Shown here piece after piece: positions 5,110 through 6,597 of a stretch of 6,597 nucleotides of DNA (its first letter is position 1; the number at the start of each line of letters is the position of its first letter). Source of the stretch: Alkalibaculum bacchi (GTDB lineage: Bacteria; Bacillota; Clostridia; Eubacteriales; Alkalibacteraceae); the NCBI RefSeq assembly GCF_937875145.1, contig NZ_CALNCS010000197.1, forward strand, positions 1-6,597, in the 5' to 3' direction. Under the pieces are notes generated by a model. The model was not told where the DNA came from. It saw only the letters and a list, made by a program, of their open reading frames with translations, and searched no databases. Made by a program: the position numbers and the translations under genes.

Positions 5110-5991
5110 ATGTTAGTTAATTTGCGTGATATTTGTGCAATAGCAGAACAAAATAACATGGCTATTCCGCAGTTTAATACTCCAAGCCTTGAAGCGGTGC
5201 GGGCTGCTATCGATGCTGCTGAACAGACAGGCTATCCTGTAATAATCGCACATGCAGAAGGTCATGAACCGATTGTGCCACTAAGTGTTATTGGGCCTAT
5301 AATGATTACGTTGGCTGAGCGTTCTTCAGCATTAGTTTGTGTCCATCTAGATCACTGTGAACATCTTTCTTATATGCGTCGAGCTCTAGAACTGGGCTTT
5401 ACTGGTGCAATGTTTGATGGTTCTATGCTGCCATACAACGATAATATCTCTAATTCTTCTCGTGCAGCTGAAATGGTTACAGGTTTTAATTGTGGCCTAG
5501 AATGTGAGCTTGGCTCTATGGGTACACGAGAAAATGGATCTGGTCATGTGAATGATCATATTTCAGAAACTATATATACTGATCCTAAACAAGCCGTAGA
5601 TTTTATTAAATCTACAGGGCTGGATATTTTAGCCTGTTCTTTTGGTACTGTTCACGGGATATATAAAGGAAAACCTAATTTAAATTTTGATATATTACGC
5701 AAAATACGAGATGAAATAGAGACTCCTCTTGTAATGCATGGAGGCTCTGGTGTTTCAGATGATGACTATCAGAGAGCGGTCAATGCTGGTATTCGTAAAG
5801 TTAATTATTTTACTTATGGCGTAAAGTATGCTGGAGAAGCAGCTGCAAAAGCAATTGAGCACCTTAGGATTGAAGATGCAAACTCGGAAATTTATTGGCA
5901 AGACCTTACCATACCTGCATATAGGTGTATGCTAAAAGATTTTAAACACGTCATCAAGGTTCTCGCAAATGGTGCTAGTCCACTAGCATAG
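5110..5991 (+). CDS. Class II ketose-bisphosphate aldolase (Fba/GatY/KbaY family)
   Basis: Cytosolic zinc-dependent TIM-barrel aldolase that splits fructose- or tagatose-1,6-bisphosphate, or related ketose phosphates, to DHAP plus an aldehyde. ATG 5110 is preferred because GGGGAGG (5097-5103) lies 6 bases upstream; an upstream TTG at 5095 overlaps that site. From ATG the protein has 293 residues, normal for the family. Visible key sites: NTPS (23-26), D81/H82 (VHLDHCE), E133 (CELGSMGTRENG), zinc H182 (FGTVHGIYKG) and H210 (MHGGSG), then KVNYFTYG near the end. GatY and KbaY have an Ala-Thr-Glu-like sequence at that last position, so the phosphate or specificity loop differs slightly. It cannot be told from sequence alone whether it acts on fructose-, tagatose- or another bisphosphate. 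With galactitol-type PTS genes nearby, tagatose-1,6-bisphosphate is the textbook guess, but no galactitol-1-phosphate dehydrogenase or tagatose-6-phosphate kinase is present here. Confidence 0.92.
   Translation: MLVNLRDICAIAEQNNMAIPQFNTPSLEAVRAAIDAAEQTGYPVIIAHAEGHEPIVPLSVIGPIMITLAERSSALVCVHLDHCEHLSYMRRALELGFTGAMFDGSMLPYNDNISNSSRAAEMVTGFNCGLECELGSMGTRENGSGHVNDHISETIYTDPKQAVDFIKSTGLDILACSFGTVHGIYKGKPNLNFDILRKIRDEIETPLVMHGGSGVSDDDYQRAVNAGIRKVNYFTYGVKYAGEAAAKAIEHLRIEDANSEIYWQDLTIPAYRCMLKDFKHVIKVLANGASPLA
5973..5988 (+). promoter_or_regulatory. Inverted repeat at the end of the aldolase gene, next to the IIA ribosome site
   Basis: TGCTAGT (5973-5979) and ACTAGCA (5982-5988) are perfect complements with a 2-base centre. 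A 2-base loop is tight, so as RNA the innermost pair would open. It lies in the last codons of the upstream aldolase (…GASPLA) and ends 1 base before the IIA Shine-Dalgarno (AGGGGA, 5990-5995). This mirrors the arrangement at 3769-3801, and both contain TGCTAG. Confidence 0.55.
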
Positions 5992-6000
5992 GGGAAAATC

Positions 6001-6477
6001 ATGATGGATCTCTCTCTTTTTGACTCAAAACTTGTTTTTTTTGATAATAAAGCAAAGAATTCAAGTGAATTATTTGATGAATTGAATCGCTACCTCTATC
6101 CAGAAGGATATGTACGTGATAGTTGGCTCATGGCTATTAAAAAGCGAGAGGATACTTATCCTACGGGCTTAGAAAGCCCTGATATTTCTTTTGCTATACC
6201 TCATGTAGAGCCAGAACATATTGTAAAACCTTATATTGCTGTTATTAAGCCTGCAGAGCCCATAACTTTTCAACCAATGGGTGGTGTAGTTAATCATCCT
6301 GTTGAAGCTCGTTTAATAATCAATCTTGGTCTCATTGAACATGATGAGGAACAAGTAGCTACCTTGCAAGCATTAATGGGTCTTTTTATGGATAACGATG
6401 CCGTTAATGATATTCTTTCCCAAGAAACTGGAGAAGGCATAGTTTCTGCGATTAAAATGCACCTTACGGAACAATAA
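6001..6477 (+). CDS. PTS enzyme IIA (fructose/mannitol-galactitol type, PTS_EIIA_2)
   Basis: Cytosolic phosphocarrier that takes phosphate from HPr and passes it to Cys41 of the IIB encoded upstream. The 158 residues match the usual length of a stand-alone EIIA_2 domain. The signature is FAIPHVEPEHI, with His68 as the expected phosphorylation site. TGLESPDISFAIPH before it, and a helical C-terminus with DDAV-type DNDAVNDILS, also fit. Two adjacent start codons are possible, ATG 6001 and ATG 6004, served by AGGGGA (5990-5995); the second has the better spacing (8 bases). The ribosome site overlaps the stop codon of the previous gene, a sign of translational coupling. It closes the operon, so IIA is separated from IIB and IIC by three genes. 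Confidence 0.93.
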   Translation: MMDLSLFDSKLVFFDNKAKNSSELFDELNRYLYPEGYVRDSWLMAIKKREDTYPTGLESPDISFAIPHVEPEHIVKPYIAVIKPAEPITFQPMGGVVNHPVEARLIINLGLIEHDEEQVATLQALMGLFMDNDAVNDILSQETGEGIVSAIKMHLTEQ

Positions 6478-6483
6478 AATGCT

Positions 6484-6502
6484 TATATAATTCCATTATA
6501 TA
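6484..6502 (+). other. AT-only inverted repeat after the operon
   Basis: TATATAAT (6484-6491) and ATTATATA (6495-6502) are perfect 8-bp arms around TCC, 6 bases after the IIA stop codon. The stem has no G:C pairs and no T-run follows, so it is at best a weak terminator. It may just reflect the AT-rich composition here. No better terminator is visible between the operon and metG. Confidence 0.3.
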
Positions 6503-6519
6503 TGAGCTAATCTCTGGGC

Positions 6520-6525
6520 TACAAT
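6520..6525 (+). promoter_or_regulatory. Candidate metG -10 box
   Basis: TACAAT matches the -10 consensus in 5 of 6 positions and lies about 37 bases before the metG start. This would give a 5' leader of about 30 bases. No good -35 is seen 16-18 bases upstream. The position after the end of the PTS operon makes an independent metG promoter reasonable. An 8-bp palindrome, CCACGTGG (6541-6548), lies between it and the ribosome site. Confidence 0.4.
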
Positions 6526-6561
6526 AGGCGGGCTGTGATACCACGTGGCAGGAGACTTCCT

Positions 6562-6597
6562 ATGGCAGACAAGCCGTCTTTCTTTATAACAACACCC
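6562..6597 (+). CDS. metG: Methionyl-tRNA synthetase, N-terminal 12 codons (runs off the window)
   Basis: ATG 6562 preceded by AGGAG (6550-6554, 7-base spacing) opens a frame that continues past the window end and reads MADKPSFFITTP. This matches the nearly invariant start of bacterial MetRS (xKPxFYITTPIYYPN...), the first strand of the class I nucleotide-binding fold just before the HIGH motif, which would lie beyond the edge. The enzyme charges tRNA-Met in the cytosol. It is a housekeeping gene with more G/C than the operon upstream, and so marks where the accessory segment ends. Only 12 residues are seen, so the call rests on this one motif. Confidence 0.82.
   Translation, partial: MADKPSFFITTP

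Noticed and set aside
1..6597. CRISPR array, tRNA, rRNA or riboswitch
   Set aside because: No regularly spaced repeats, no cloverleaf or rRNA-like segments, and no riboswitch core that I recognise on either strand.

Overview
The window holds a compact sugar-uptake and aldolase operon, all on the + strand. It lies between a decayed IS3-family relic (left) and the first 12 codons of a methionyl-tRNA synthetase gene (right edge). The host is probably a low- to medium-GC actinobacterium of the Coriobacteriia (Atopobium/Olsenella-like). This rests on the transposase type (an HSDRxCHYRWPGW-type IS3 OrfB, which I associate with Coriobacteriia and bifidobacteria) and on the Gat-type PTS. It is an inference from memory, not a search.

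Layout. Positions 1-~82: 3' tail of one IS3-type element. ~83-656: a second, 5'-truncated OrfB that keeps its D-D-E residues but has an in-frame TGA and a 4-bp duplication. 657-1012: no gene; the end of the second IS relic, then a leader with a possible promoter and two inverted repeats. 1013-6477: seven genes in the order TIM-like isomerase, PTS IIB, PTS IIC (Gat family), a 2-TM protein with a possible bacterial PH-like domain, class II (FucA/AraD-type) aldolase, class II ketose-bisphosphate (Kba/GatY/Fba-type) aldolase, PTS IIA. 6478-6561: intergenic, with a possible promoter. 6562-6597: start of metG.

How it fits together (inference). IIA, IIB and IIC would import and phosphorylate a sugar or polyol. 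One or both aldolases would split a ketose phosphate to DHAP plus an aldehyde, and the TIM-like enzyme could pass DHAP to glyceraldehyde 3-phosphate or isomerise another short ketose phosphate. No polyol dehydrogenase, sugar-phosphate kinase or regulator is present in the window. The imported compound may therefore be a ketose that becomes a ketose 1-phosphate directly, or the missing steps are encoded elsewhere. The substrate cannot be read from the sequence.

The most unusual points are the AT-rich membrane protein gene inside the operon, two perfect hairpins that each end directly at the Shine-Dalgarno sequence of the next gene, a strong Shine-Dalgarno without an ATG between IIB and IIC, active-site changes in the FucA-type aldolase, and the tandem IS3 relic.
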